Assembly: GCF_017301335.1 (NCBI RefSeq)
Contig: NZ_CP071247.1
Coordinates: forward strand, 2,666,001-2,730,000
Direction of reading: 5' to 3'
Origin: Marinobacter salinisoli
Lineage (GTDB): Bacteria > Pseudomonadota > Gammaproteobacteria > Pseudomonadales > Oleiphilaceae
DNA: 64,000 nt
Shown here piece after piece: positions 27,239-35,949 of the stretch. The notes beneath the pieces were generated by a model that did no database searches, was not told the DNA's origin, and saw only the letters and a list, made by a program, of their open reading frames with translations. How positions within the stretch are numbered: position 1 is the first letter of the stretch; each line of letters begins with the position of its first letter. Position numbers and translations under genes: made by a program.

Positions 27239-29431
27239 TTACAACGGAATGCCAGCCTTGGCGGCTCGCGCCGCGTGGAGCTTCCTGTAGCTGTCAACCA
27301 GGCGCAAGTGCTTGTCGAGGCCCTCAAGGTTCATGTTCGTCGGCGTCAAACCGTGGAAGCGAACTTCACCGGTTACCGAACCAATCACGGCGCCCAGGGT
27401 CTCGGTGCCAAACATCCGCTGCAGGTTGTACTGGTAGTCATCCAGTTCCAGCTCCTCATCGAGAACGATTTCCAGCACGGCATTCATCGCCTGATAGAAC
27501 AACCCTCTTTCAACGGTGTTGTCGTTGAACTGCAGAAAAGCTTCCACCCGTTCCAGGGCTTCTTCATGCTGCTGCAGCGCCAGGTTGATCAGAAGCTTCA
27601 GTTCCAGAACCGTAAGCTGACCCCACACGGTGTTTTCATCAAACTCAATGCCAATCAGTGTGATGATATCGGTGTATTCATCGATCTGGCTCTCTTCGAG
27701 CCGGTCAAGCAGTGCCTGCAGCTGGTTGTCACTCAGGCGGTGAAGGTTCAGGATATCCTCGCGGTAATCCAGGGCCTTATTGGTGTTATCCCAAATCAGA
27801 TCCTCAACGGGATAAACTTCCGAGTAGCCGGGCACAAGGATGCGGCAGGCGGGTGCGCCCAGCTCTTCGTACACGGCGACATACACCTCTTTACCCTGCT
27901 CCTTCAGAATATCGAGCAGGGTGTGCGCCTCCTGCTCGTTGGTGCCAGAGAAATCCCATTCGCAGAAATCGTAATCGGCTTTGGCGCTGAAGAAACGCCA
28001 GGAGACAACGCCCGTCGAATCGATAAAGTGTTCGACAAAGTTGTTCGGCTCAGATACCGCCAGGCTGTTGAATGTGGGAGGAGGAACGTCGTTCAGCCCT
28101 TCAAAACTCCGCCCCTGAAGCAGCTCCGTCAGGCTCCGCTCCAGCGCAACGGCCATGCTGGGGTGCGCACCAAACGAGGCAAACACACCGCCTGTTCGCG
28201 GGTTCATGAGGGTGACGCAAGCGACCGGGAACTGCCCTCCGAGCGAGGCGTCTTTCACCAGAACAGGGAAGCCCTGTGCTTCCAGCGCGCGAATGCCTTC
28301 AACCAGGTCAGGGTACTTTGCAAGTACCTGTTGCGGAACATCCGGCAGCGCGATTTCCTCTTCAAGAATTTGCCGTTTGACCGCCCGCTCGAAAATTTCC
28401 GATAAACACTGCACCTGAGCCTCATATACCGTGTTACCAGCGCTCATGCCGTTGCTGAGGTACAGGTTTTCAATGAGATTCGACGGAAAATACACCGTTT
28501 CGCCATCCGAGTGGCGAACGAACGGCAATGCGCACACACCTCGTCCTGCATTGCCGGAGTTGGTGTCGATCAGATTGGAGCCGCCAAGCTCACCTTCCGG
28601 GTCGTAAATCGGAAGGCAATAGTCATCAAGGATGCCTTCGGGCAGCTCATCGTTTGGCCCCGGCTGGAACCAGCGTTCATTCGGATAGTGCACAAAGGGA
28701 GCGTTCGCGATCTCTTCGCCAAAGTACTGGTCGTTATAGAAGAAGTTGCAATTTAACCGCTCAATGAACTCGCCCAGCGCGGAACACAAGGCACTTTCTT
28801 TGGTAGCGCCTTTGCCGTTGGTGAAACACATGGGCGAGGCCGCATCCCGGATATGAAGCGACCAGACGTGGGGAACGATGTTCCGCCAGGAGGCAATTTC
28901 AATTTTCATGCCCAGGTCTTCCAGGATCCGCGTCATCGTGGCAATGGTTTGCTCCAGCGGGAGATCCTTGCCCTCGATAAAGGTTCTGTGGTCGGCGTCT
29001 GCCTCCACCATCAGCAGGGCTTGTGCATCTTCGTCCAGGCTTTCAACCACTTCAATCTGGAAATCCGGCCCGGTCTGAACGACTTTCTTCACCGTGCAGC
29101 GGTCTATCGAGCGGAGAATGCCCTGCCGGTCTTTCTCCGAAATGTCTTCAGGCAGTTCTACCTGAATCCGGAAAATCTGGTTGTAACGATTTTCCGGGTC
29201 GACAATGTTGTTTTGAGACAAGCGGATGTTTTCCGTTGGAATGTCTCGAGCCAAACAATACACGCGCACAAAGTAGGCGGCACACAGCGCTGACGACGCC
29301 AGGAAATAATCAAAGGGGCTGGGTGCCGAACCATCGCCTTTGTAACGAATCGGCTGGTCGGTAATGACGGTGAAGTCGTCAAACTTGGCTTCAAGTCTGA
29401 GATTGTCGAGAAAGTTAACTTTGATTTCCAT
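27239..29431 (-). CDS. ycaO: OsmC-YcaO fusion protein
   Basis: 730 aa. Residues about 5-130 are an OsmC-like domain (DQPIRYKGDGSAPSPFDYFLASSALCAAYFVRVYC holds its catalytic-type Cys). From about 190 the YcaO domain begins, with the ATP-binding signature SALGEFIERLNCNFFYNDQYFG and PPPTFNSLAVSEPNNFVEHFIDSTGVVSWRFF. YcaO enzymes activate amide backbones with ATP; E. coli YcaO assists RimO methylthiolation of ribosomal protein S12. The C-terminal helical tail (about 600-730) is typical of this long type and does not end in a Pro-rich motif. No precursor peptide or cyclodehydratase partner lies near, so a housekeeping role is more likely. Confidence 0.88.
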   Translation of the reverse strand: MEIKVNFLDNLRLEAKFDDFTVITDQPIRYKGDGSAPSPFDYFLASSALCAAYFVRVYCLARDIPTENIRLSQNNIVDPENRYNQIFRIQVELPEDISEKDRQGILRSIDRCTVKKVVQTGPDFQIEVVESLDEDAQALLMVEADADHRTFIEGKDLPLEQTIATMTRILEDLGMKIEIASWRNIVPHVWSLHIRDAASPMCFTNGKGATKESALCSALGEFIERLNCNFFYNDQYFGEEIANAPFVHYPNERWFQPGPNDELPEGILDDYCLPIYDPEGELGGSNLIDTNSGNAGRGVCALPFVRHSDGETVYFPSNLIENLYLSNGMSAGNTVYEAQVQCLSEIFERAVKRQILEEEIALPDVPQQVLAKYPDLVEGIRALEAQGFPVLVKDASLGGQFPVACVTLMNPRTGGVFASFGAHPSMAVALERSLTELLQGRSFEGLNDVPPPTFNSLAVSEPNNFVEHFIDSTGVVSWRFFSAKADYDFCEWDFSGTNEQEAHTLLDILKEQGKEVYVAVYEELGAPACRILVPGYSEVYPVEDLIWDNTNKALDYREDILNLHRLSDNQLQALLDRLEESQIDEYTDIITLIGIEFDENTVWGQLTVLELKLLINLALQQHEEALERVEAFLQFNDNTVERGLFYQAMNAVLEIVLDEELELDDYQYNLQRMFGTETLGAVIGSVTGEVRFHGLTPTNMNLEGLDKHLRLVDSYRKLHAARAAKAGIPL

Positions 29432-29575
29432 GGCGAATGCACCGGATATGAAGTATTTGGCGGGTATTTAAATCAGGGGGCCATTATCCAGTTTTCGGAC
29501 CTTTACGTCTCGGTGGATTCGCCATTCCCCTACGCCTGCGGCCCGCGTCCATGCGGCCACCCTGTGGTTTCGCCT

Positions 29576-30301
29576 CTAGTCCGTTTTCTGGAATCCCAGC
29601 AGTTCGCCACCCGCTTCATCAAGCAGGAATAATTTAGTCCCTTTCAGGGTGTAACCGCGCACCTGGTTCAGGCTCTGGTTAAACTGGCCCGATATCCGCA
29701 TGTCGACACAGGCCTTTCGTGTACCGGCAATGGGGCCGAAAACGATCTCGGAAGAATCAAGGCGCTCAATGGCGCCACGGAAATTGTTGCAGCCATCGAA
29801 TCCCATCACGGACATTTTGGCGAGATCAAGCTCCATCCGCGGTCGCTGCCGCTCATCGTCAAGCGCCAGGGCAATCCCCCCCATGCTCTCCAGCACCCAG
29901 AGGTCATTGAGCCTCAGCTTGGTATCGGGTTCCTTGTCCAGAATGCGAACCAGCGTATACCGGATTGAAGAGGCATCCGCAGGCACTTGCTCTGCAGGAA
30001 TCGACTCTTCCTTCACGACCAGCCGGTAGAGATAGCCCGCTTCATAGTCAAAACCTTCAATGGGCGCGTAGAAAAGCGTCCACCCGTCTGGCTCAAAGGT
30101 TTCTCCTTTCTGCACTTGCAGGCAATGCATAGGCCCAACGCCAACGCACTCGGCTTTCAAGCTGTTTACCCAATACACCGCTTCGCCTTCGTTTAGTTCA
30201 GTGGTCATGGTTTCAGAGCCTCCCGCTGTGTCATTGTGTGCAGTCAAAGAGCAGCCGGCCAGTAAGGCAATCAAAGGCAATAGATAAGCAATTCTTGGCA
30301 T
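29576..30301 (-). CDS. Lipoprotein with DUF4377 and META (HslJ-like) domains
   Basis: 241 aa. The signal peptide ends in lipobox L-A-G-C (Cys about residue 17). About 40-115 is a DUF4377 domain (YWVNSLKAECVGVGPMHCLQVQKGETFEPDGWTLFYAPIEGFDYEAGYLYRL). About 125-235 is a META/HslJ domain (NDLWVLESMGGIALALDDERQRPRMELDLAKMSVMGFDGCNNFRGAIE). HslJ is a heat-inducible outer-membrane protein linked to novobiocin resistance. Function here is unknown. Confidence 0.75.
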   Translation of the reverse strand: MPRIAYLLPLIALLAGCSLTAHNDTAGGSETMTTELNEGEAVYWVNSLKAECVGVGPMHCLQVQKGETFEPDGWTLFYAPIEGFDYEAGYLYRLVVKEESIPAEQVPADASSIRYTLVRILDKEPDTKLRLNDLWVLESMGGIALALDDERQRPRMELDLAKMSVMGFDGCNNFRGAIERLDSSEIVFGPIAGTRKACVDMRISGQFNQSLNQVRGYTLKGTKLFLLDEAGGELLGFQKTD

Positions 30302-30444
30302 TATGTGATTCCTGTTTCATTCCCCCTAGGGCTTGGCCAGAATCCTAGTTCCATGAAGACAACAACACCAGAGCTGAGCGCACTAAACTTTTCAGCGAAA
30401 TCCTCGTAAGTTAAGAGCTGCATTAACCGGATAAGGAGAAAAAG

Positions 30445-30816
30445 ATGATCGGCTACGTAACGATTGGTGTCAGTGACATGGCGCGGGCCAAAGCCTTCTA
30501 TACTGACTTATTGGGCGATTTCGGCGCCAAGGTGCTCCTTGATCTGGATCGGATTGCGTTTATCGGAAAGAGTATGGACACTCCGATGCTGGCGGTTTGC
30601 ACGCCCTACAATGGCGAACCCAATCACCCGGGTAACGGGAATATGTTTGCGATTCCGATGGGCTCCAAGGATGCCGTGGATCAGCACTACAAAAAAGCGA
30701 TCGAGCTGGGAGCAACTTGTGATGGCGAGCCGGGCCAACGAATTCCCGGGCAGTTTTATGGAGCCTATGTTAAGGACCTGGATGGCAACAAAGTTGCGTT
30801 CTTCTATTTTGGTTGA
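30445..30816 (+). CDS. VOC-family (glyoxalase/bleomycin-resistance fold) protein
   Basis: 123 aa, one VOC domain built from two beta-alpha-beta-beta-beta halves: GYVTIGVSDMARAKAFYTDLLGDFG and YGAYVKDLDGNKVAFFYF. The metal-binding positions (His/Glu) of glyoxalase I are not obviously all present, so enzyme activity is uncertain. A good Shine-Dalgarno (AAGGAGA) precedes the ATG. Confidence 0.85.
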   Translation: MIGYVTIGVSDMARAKAFYTDLLGDFGAKVLLDLDRIAFIGKSMDTPMLAVCTPYNGEPNHPGNGNMFAIPMGSKDAVDQHYKKAIELGATCDGEPGQRIPGQFYGAYVKDLDGNKVAFFYFG

Positions 30817-31972
30817 TCACCTCCGGTTCACGGCTGGCAAACAAGGGAGTGGCGCACCCTTTCCGGGGCGGGTGGCTTGTTTGCTCTGCGGCTTGGTTAT
30901 GGGCTTCTCCGCTCAGACAGCTCACGCGGCTGATCTGTCCGTGAACGTTCGGAATCTCCCGGACGAGGGAACCGTCGTGTTGCAGGTATACGACGACGCG
31001 GATGCTTTTGGCGATTTCCGCAATCCAGCCCGGGAGGTTCGGTATCCCATCGCTCCCGGCGATTCTTACCTCATCCCCGATGTTCCCGAGGGCGAAATTG
31101 CAGTTCTGGTCTATCTGGACGAAAACGACAATCGGGCACTGGACCGAAATTTCATTGGTATCCCCCGTGAGCCGGTGGGGCTGTCCAACAACTACCAGCC
31201 CAAGGGGCCGCCCACTTTCAAGCAGGCGAGCTTCATGATGGAGGCAGGCGCAACCACCAACCTGGATATCGAGCTTTATAAGGTGCTGGGGGAGTCCGGG
31301 CAATGGGGGGTGGGCCTCGGGGTTATCGGCCGGAGCAGTCCCTATGTGGGTTCAAACGCCAATGTCATTCAACCGATTCCCGCCATCACGTACTTTGGCG
31401 AGCGCCTGCAATGGATCGGCCCGGAACTTCGCTTCGGCATCCTCGGTAGTGATGATCTGCGACTTGCCCTCACGGCGTCTTACCGAGTGGGTGCGTACGA
31501 GGAAAAAGACAGTCCCGCTCTTGCGGGCCTGGGCGACCGCGAAAGCACATTGATGGCCGGCCTGGGCCTGATCTACGAATGGGCCTACGGCATCGAATTT
31601 GACCTGGGCTACGAGCACGATGCTCTCGATCGGATTGGTGGCGGTTCGGCGATGGCGAGAGTTTCCAGAGGGTTTCAATTCGGCAGCCTCCGGCTGACGC
31701 CGGAGCTGGGGCTGAACTGGCTCAGCAGCGACCTTGCCAACCATGATTTCGGGGTGCCCGCTTCGGCTTCATTGATCGGCTTGCCTGAGTATGATGTCGG
31801 AAGTACGTTGACCGCAGAGCTCGGCGTCAGTGGTTTCTACGAAATAACGGAACGTTGGCGGGTTGTCCTCAATGTCGCGGTAGAGGAGCTTGGCAGTGAT
31901 ATTACTGACAGCCCCATCGTAGACAGCGACCGAGTTCTGAAAGGCTTTGGCGCCATTACTTACGCTTTCTAG
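30809..31972 (+). CDS. DUF2141 domain fused to a MipA/OmpV-type outer-membrane barrel
   Basis: The start is uncertain: TTG at 30809 overlaps the VOC stop and gives 387 aa; GTG at 30872 gives 366 aa. A signal peptide ends SAQTAHA-AD. Then comes a DUF2141 domain (DLSVNVRNLPDEGTVVLQVYDD...GDFRNPAREV...LDENDNRALDRNFIGIPREPVGLSNNYQPKGPP), followed by a MipA/OmpV barrel (about 140 to the C-terminal Phe: WGVGLGVIGRSSPYVG...FELRFGILGS-like). MipA in E. coli scaffolds murein enzymes. The fusion combines an extracytoplasmic beta domain with the barrel; role unknown. Confidence 0.72.
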   Translation: MVDHLRFTAGKQGSGAPFPGRVACLLCGLVMGFSAQTAHAADLSVNVRNLPDEGTVVLQVYDDADAFGDFRNPAREVRYPIAPGDSYLIPDVPEGEIAVLVYLDENDNRALDRNFIGIPREPVGLSNNYQPKGPPTFKQASFMMEAGATTNLDIELYKVLGESGQWGVGLGVIGRSSPYVGSNANVIQPIPAITYFGERLQWIGPELRFGILGSDDLRLALTASYRVGAYEEKDSPALAGLGDRESTLMAGLGLIYEWAYGIEFDLGYEHDALDRIGGGSAMARVSRGFQFGSLRLTPELGLNWLSSDLANHDFGVPASASLIGLPEYDVGSTLTAELGVSGFYEITERWRVVLNVAVEELGSDITDSPIVDSDRVLKGFGAITYAF

Positions 31973-32033
31973 CTCACAAAAGCCGATAACAGCAGGCGAG
32001 AACAAAACAATAATCGAGTTTATTGGCAGAAAA

Positions 32034-32068
32034 ATAAAAAAGCCTGGCTTCTCAGGTAAAGCCAGGCT
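32034..32068 (-). terminator. Terminator of dadA (bidirectional hairpin)
   Basis: AGCCTGGCTT at 32041-32050 pairs with AAGCCAGGCT at 32059-32068. Read on the minus strand it is followed by a run of six Us, ending the dadA transcript. It could also stop the plus-strand gene ending at 31972. Confidence 0.85.
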
Positions 32069-32100
32069 TCTTCGAGTGCGCAATTTGGCCAGCGGCTAAA

Positions 32101-33315
32101 TCACGCTTGTTCGACTATATCCGCAATCATGTGGGCAGTGATCGCGGAAAGCGTCCAGCCGAGATGGCCATGACCTGTGTTGTAGAAGACAGTCGGCAGC
32201 TTGCCGCCCCCTACCCTGGGCATCATATTCGGCAGCATCGGCCGAAGCCCGGCCCAAGGTACCACTCGACGGGTACATACTCCCGGGAAGCACTCTTCAA
32301 CCCAGCGCGTCAGAGGTCGAATACGGTCGTCACGAATATCGCGGTTGTAGCCACTGAATTCGGCCGTGCCTGCCACCCGGAACCGACCATCGCCAAGGCG
32401 ACTCGTCACAATTTTTGTTTCGTCGTCCAGCAGGCTTACCGTCGGTGCCGCCTTCTGCGATGCCTCGTCATCAAGTTCAACCGTGATCGAGTAACCCTTC
32501 ACAGGATAGATATTGACGCGGTCCCCAAGCTTTGCCGCCAGCGAGCGACTGCCGACGCCGGCACAGATCACCACGCCATCAAAGGTATCGCGGGTCTGGT
32601 CATCGCCATCGTGCGCGGTAATCCAGGCATGTTGATCGTCTGCGCTGACTTCGATCACTGAATGGCCATAATTGGTTTTCACGCCAAGGCGTTTGATAGC
32701 CTCCGCCAAGCCATTGGTGAACTTGTGAATATCGCCGGTGGAGTCGCTCTCGGTATAGAAGCCTCCGTAATAGGTGCCGGCCAGAGTGGGCTCGATAGCG
32801 CGCATTTCATCTGGCGTGACCGGGCGGCGCTCGAGGCCGCCAGCCGCGAGCAGGCGGGAAACATTCGAAGCGTGATCAAAACCTTCTTTATTACGGTAAA
32901 TATGAAGGATGCCCTGCTTCTTGAGGTCGAAGTCAATGCCCTCTTCTTCCGCCCAGGCAAACAGATAATCGCGAGCCGCAATCGCCAGCCTGGTGGTTTC
33001 AGTGGTGTTCTTTTCGTACTGGGGAATCGCCGCAATGAACTCCGCGAACCAGCTCATTTTATGCCAGGACGGCTTCGGGTTTACCAGCAAGGGGGCATCC
33101 CGGCGGGACATCCATTTAATGCCCTTCATGACCGTGCCCCAGTTGTTCCAAACCTCGGCGTTTGATGCAGACAACTGGCCACCGTTGGCGAAGGAAGTCT
33201 CCATCGCGGCATAACGGTGCTTTTCGTAAACGGTAACATCGAGTCCGCGCTTGGCGAGGGAATAGGCCGTGGTGATACCCGTTATACCACCACCAATAAC
33301 AGCTATACGTTTCAT
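32101..33315 (-). CDS. dadA: D-amino acid dehydrogenase DadA-type
   Basis: 404 aa from the ATG at 33315; the longer frame to 33465 runs through the riboswitch and is rejected. FAD motif VIGGGITGITTAYSLAKRGLDVTVYEK at the N-terminus, the membrane-associated DadA signatures (SFANGGQLSASNAEVWNNW; GYSITVELDD; GLRPMLPNMMPRVG; NTGHGHLGWTLS). DadA oxidises D-amino acids, classically D-alanine, to keto acids and ammonia and passes electrons to the respiratory chain. It is governed by a tandem glycine riboswitch, which is unusual for D-alanine catabolism and points to glycine as a substrate or signal. Confidence 0.9.
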   Translation of the reverse strand: MKRIAVIGGGITGITTAYSLAKRGLDVTVYEKHRYAAMETSFANGGQLSASNAEVWNNWGTVMKGIKWMSRRDAPLLVNPKPSWHKMSWFAEFIAAIPQYEKNTTETTRLAIAARDYLFAWAEEEGIDFDLKKQGILHIYRNKEGFDHASNVSRLLAAGGLERRPVTPDEMRAIEPTLAGTYYGGFYTESDSTGDIHKFTNGLAEAIKRLGVKTNYGHSVIEVSADDQHAWITAHDGDDQTRDTFDGVVICAGVGSRSLAAKLGDRVNIYPVKGYSITVELDDEASQKAAPTVSLLDDETKIVTSRLGDGRFRVAGTAEFSGYNRDIRDDRIRPLTRWVEECFPGVCTRRVVPWAGLRPMLPNMMPRVGGGKLPTVFYNTGHGHLGWTLSAITAHMIADIVEQA

Positions 33316-33370
33316 AACAGTCTCCGTGACGCGCCCAGGGTTACCTCTCTGCCAAGAAAAGCAGAAAGCA

Positions 33371-33574
33371 CCCCTTCCGTCACGGAACCTGAGAGATTCA
33401 CGGGCCGCCAATACCGTGCGGCTCGCTTGCTCCTTCGGTGTGCCGGATGACGCTGTCGCCGGCAACTCTTCGGAAGTTCTTCACGCTAGCGGTCCTTTTG
33501 CCTGAGAGTTTCCGGGGCAGTTGCTCCTTCGGCGCCGGCCTCTAATGAAAGTAAACCGATCTCTCCCGCAAGCG
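33371..33574 (-). promoter_or_regulatory. Tandem glycine riboswitch controlling dadA
   Basis: On the minus strand two glycine aptamers follow each other. The 5' one (about 33482-33574) has GGGAGAG, GCCGAAGGAGCAA and CTCTCAGGCAAAAGGACCGC, nearly textbook sequences. The 3' one (about 33371-33481) has ACCGAAGGAGCAA and ATCTCTCAGG. TCCGTGAC inside the second aptamer (33379-33386) is fully complementary to GTCACGGA overlapping the dadA ribosome binding site (33323-33330), suggesting translational control. Which ligand state is on is inferred, not measured. Confidence 0.92.
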
Positions 33575-33682
33575 TGTGTGGCGCACCCAGGCACCACAGT
33601 ACGGTCGAACCTTACCAAATTACAGTCAGTTGAGGAACTGTTCCTGTCAGATAGCCCGAGGATCGGGTCAAGCCCGCGCAAC

Positions 33683-35821
33683 TCAAGATGCGAGCTGAGC
33701 ACCGCGGAAATATGGCGCAAAGTTTTCACTGCTAGTCGGCCGCCCCGTGAAGAAGCCTTGAACTGAATCGCACCCCAGTTCTTTCAGGCAGGCAAGCTGA
33801 TCTGCCGTCTCGACACCTTCAACGACCAGGTGCAGGCCTATATCGTGCCCAACGGTAATGACGGCCCTGGCGATGGCCTGTGCCGTCGGATCCCTGTGAA
33901 TGGACTGGATAAAACTGCGATCAATCTTCAGGCAATCGATCGGAAGTTTACGAAGATAGCTGAACGAAGAGTAACCGGTTCCAAAATCGTCGATGGCTAC
34001 CCTGACGCCCATTTGCCGTAGCTCATTCAAGTTTCTGAGCGCCTTACTGCCTTTGTCGACCATGATGCTTTCGGTCACTTCAAGCTCGACCAGGTGAGGG
34101 TCGATATTCCTCTGGACCATGCCCGCGCGAAATTCATCGACGATAGAGCGCGTGTTTAAATGAATACCCGAAATGTTGAGAGAGATGGGCACCTCTGGAT
34201 ATCCGGCCTCTCGCCACTCCACCATTTGATCAAACACTTTGTCCAGCACCAGATGGCTTAGCGGAACAATGAGGCCTGTCTGCTCAGCCATGGGAATAAA
34301 CTGCGAGGGAGGGATCGGCCCCAGCTCGTCACTGTTCCAGCGTATCAGCGCTTCAACGCCCACAAGTGACAAACCAGCGAGGTCGAACTTTGGCTGATAA
34401 TGCATTTCCAGGGCCCCATCCGCGATATCCCGGTGAAGCAGACGTTCAATTTCTAGGCCCCGGTAGATTTGTTGCTTTAGTTTTTGGCAGTAACGACGAA
34501 CGCGCTTGCCCTCGTTTTCCAAATTTGGTGAGTGAATGGCACAGGCGGTGGCGCCGATGAACTCTTCAGCAGAAGCAGCCCCTTCACGACTGTCAGCGAC
34601 GCCAGCGATCCACTCTAGTTTGCAGGTGAACCCACTAATTTCATAGCAGTTGCTCAGGCGCCGAACCAGGATATCGGCAAAATCTGTCGCAAAGCCTACA
34701 GAGCTCAATCCAGAGAGCACAACGACAAAGTCAGACTCGGATATTCGCGCAATCAACGGAGGCTCATCCAGCTCGCCGACCTCCGATGCGGTAACGAATG
34801 TGTCGACTTCTGTGTCAATCCGCTCGACGATCATCCGCGCCAGCGTTTCTATTCCCTGACGTCCCGCTCTGGGTTCCACCAGGCGAAGGTCTGAGCCGGC
34901 AAGTCGGATCAGTACCGTGTGTCGGTTAAGTCGCTTGCCGTTTCTTAAACGCAAACTGAGTTCGGACAAGAGATGCTTTGCATTGGAGACTCCCGTTTCA
35001 GGGTCCCTGAATGTGAGTTGCAACATGTGTCTCTGAGTCAGAAAAGCCTCGCTATGATCTTGCAAGAGGCAAAGTAGCTCACTTTCCATGCCTCCGATAA
35101 ATCGTCCCTCAAGGGTGTGAGAGCCTTTTTGCGCCCCGAACTCCAGGAGGAACTTGTGTATCTGCTGTTCCGTGAGTGCCGATTGCCAGGCCCGCATCGC
35201 AGAAGGAACGCAGGATTTCGGAATGCACTCGAAGAAACATCGGTCTTCGGTCAGGGTTTCTGCAACCACCAATGGCAGACGTTCCATTTGATGAGCGCCT
35301 CTTATGACGCACTCGCGATCCAGAACCAGTATTGCTTCGGAGGAGCTACGAAGTAGCGAGGAGATCTGAAAACTGCGGCTGACCAGGTGCTTGTTGGCAG
35401 TACTGGCGCGAATTAGAGAGAAGAGCCGCTGAGCAAGGATTCGCCAGTTCAGGGGCTTCGGAGCGAAGTCTGTAGCGCCCGATGCGAAGGCGGCGTCGAT
35501 GGATTCATCGTCTTCCTGACCGGTAGCGATAATAATGGGGGTCGAATCTTCGCCCAGAAAGTCACGCATTTGCCGGCAAGTGCTGAATCCATCAAGCCCC
35601 GGCATACGGGCATCCAGCAGAATTGCGTCGAATCTATGGGTTTCAAGCCAACTCAGGGCAGTATAGCCATCCGATGCCTCAGTGACGCCGAATCCTGCTT
35701 TCTCTAGGGCCAGCCGGTAAGCCGTTCGCATGAAGTGATCGTCGTCTACGACGAGTAACCTGTATGGCTCTTGCTTGCAGGTCGACTCGGGAATCTGGGC
35801 TGTACTGGCTGGGTAAAGCAT
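33683..35821 (-). CDS. REC-PAS-degenerate GGDEF-EAL response regulator (c-di-GMP phosphodiesterase)
   Basis: 712 aa from the ATG at 35821, which has GAGGAAG 7 nt upstream. REC at about 20-135 (phospho-Asp70 in AILLDARMPGLDG); a PAS-like middle; a degenerate GGDEF (the active site reads RISESDFVVVLSGL, so not a cyclase); EAL at about 460-705. All EAL catalytic pieces are visible: EALIRW, LNISG, LEVTESIM, IDDFGTGYSS, LKIDRSFI and VVEGVET. It should hydrolyse c-di-GMP when phosphorylated or otherwise activated. It has its own sigma-54 promoter with a LuxO-type site. Confidence 0.92.
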   Translation of the reverse strand: MLYPASTAQIPESTCKQEPYRLLVVDDDHFMRTAYRLALEKAGFGVTEASDGYTALSWLETHRFDAILLDARMPGLDGFSTCRQMRDFLGEDSTPIIIATGQEDDESIDAAFASGATDFAPKPLNWRILAQRLFSLIRASTANKHLVSRSFQISSLLRSSSEAILVLDRECVIRGAHQMERLPLVVAETLTEDRCFFECIPKSCVPSAMRAWQSALTEQQIHKFLLEFGAQKGSHTLEGRFIGGMESELLCLLQDHSEAFLTQRHMLQLTFRDPETGVSNAKHLLSELSLRLRNGKRLNRHTVLIRLAGSDLRLVEPRAGRQGIETLARMIVERIDTEVDTFVTASEVGELDEPPLIARISESDFVVVLSGLSSVGFATDFADILVRRLSNCYEISGFTCKLEWIAGVADSREGAASAEEFIGATACAIHSPNLENEGKRVRRYCQKLKQQIYRGLEIERLLHRDIADGALEMHYQPKFDLAGLSLVGVEALIRWNSDELGPIPPSQFIPMAEQTGLIVPLSHLVLDKVFDQMVEWREAGYPEVPISLNISGIHLNTRSIVDEFRAGMVQRNIDPHLVELEVTESIMVDKGSKALRNLNELRQMGVRVAIDDFGTGYSSFSYLRKLPIDCLKIDRSFIQSIHRDPTAQAIARAVITVGHDIGLHLVVEGVETADQLACLKELGCDSVQGFFTGRPTSSENFAPYFRGAQLAS

Positions 35822-35858
35822 GGTCTGCTTCCTCAATGCACATGGCTTCTTCCGAGTC

Positions 35859-35875
35859 AGCAGATTACATGCCAG
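35859..35875 (-). promoter_or_regulatory. Sigma-54 promoter of the REC-EAL gene
   Basis: Minus strand CTGGCATGTAATCTGCT: GG at -24 (35873-35872), ten bases, GC at -12 (35861-35860). The start codon is about 39 nt downstream and a perfect LuxO-type site about 69 bp upstream. Confidence 0.8.
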
Positions 35876-35935
35876 ATTTTTTTTGAATTATTTTTCAGTG
35901 AGTTAGTGGCTGTCCGAGCCGAATTCTCTGAGTTC

Positions 35936-35948
35936 TTGCAAAATGCAA
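35936..35948 (-). promoter_or_regulatory. LuxO-type operator (perfect) upstream of the REC-EAL gene
   Basis: TTGCAAAATGCAA, a perfect TTGCA-N3-TGCAA palindrome. It lies one base past the sigma-54 regulator's stop codon, about 69 bp upstream of the promoter at 35859. Confidence 0.82.
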
Positions 35949-35949
35949 C

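Noticed and set aside
27230..28405. Long open frame on the plus strand opposite the OsmC-YcaO gene
   Set aside because: It is antisense to a strongly supported gene, lacks domains and a ribosome site, and reflects codon bias.
33481..33729. Open frame in the dadA leader
   Set aside because: Lies within the glycine riboswitch and the end of the EAL gene; the RNA explains the conserved sequence.
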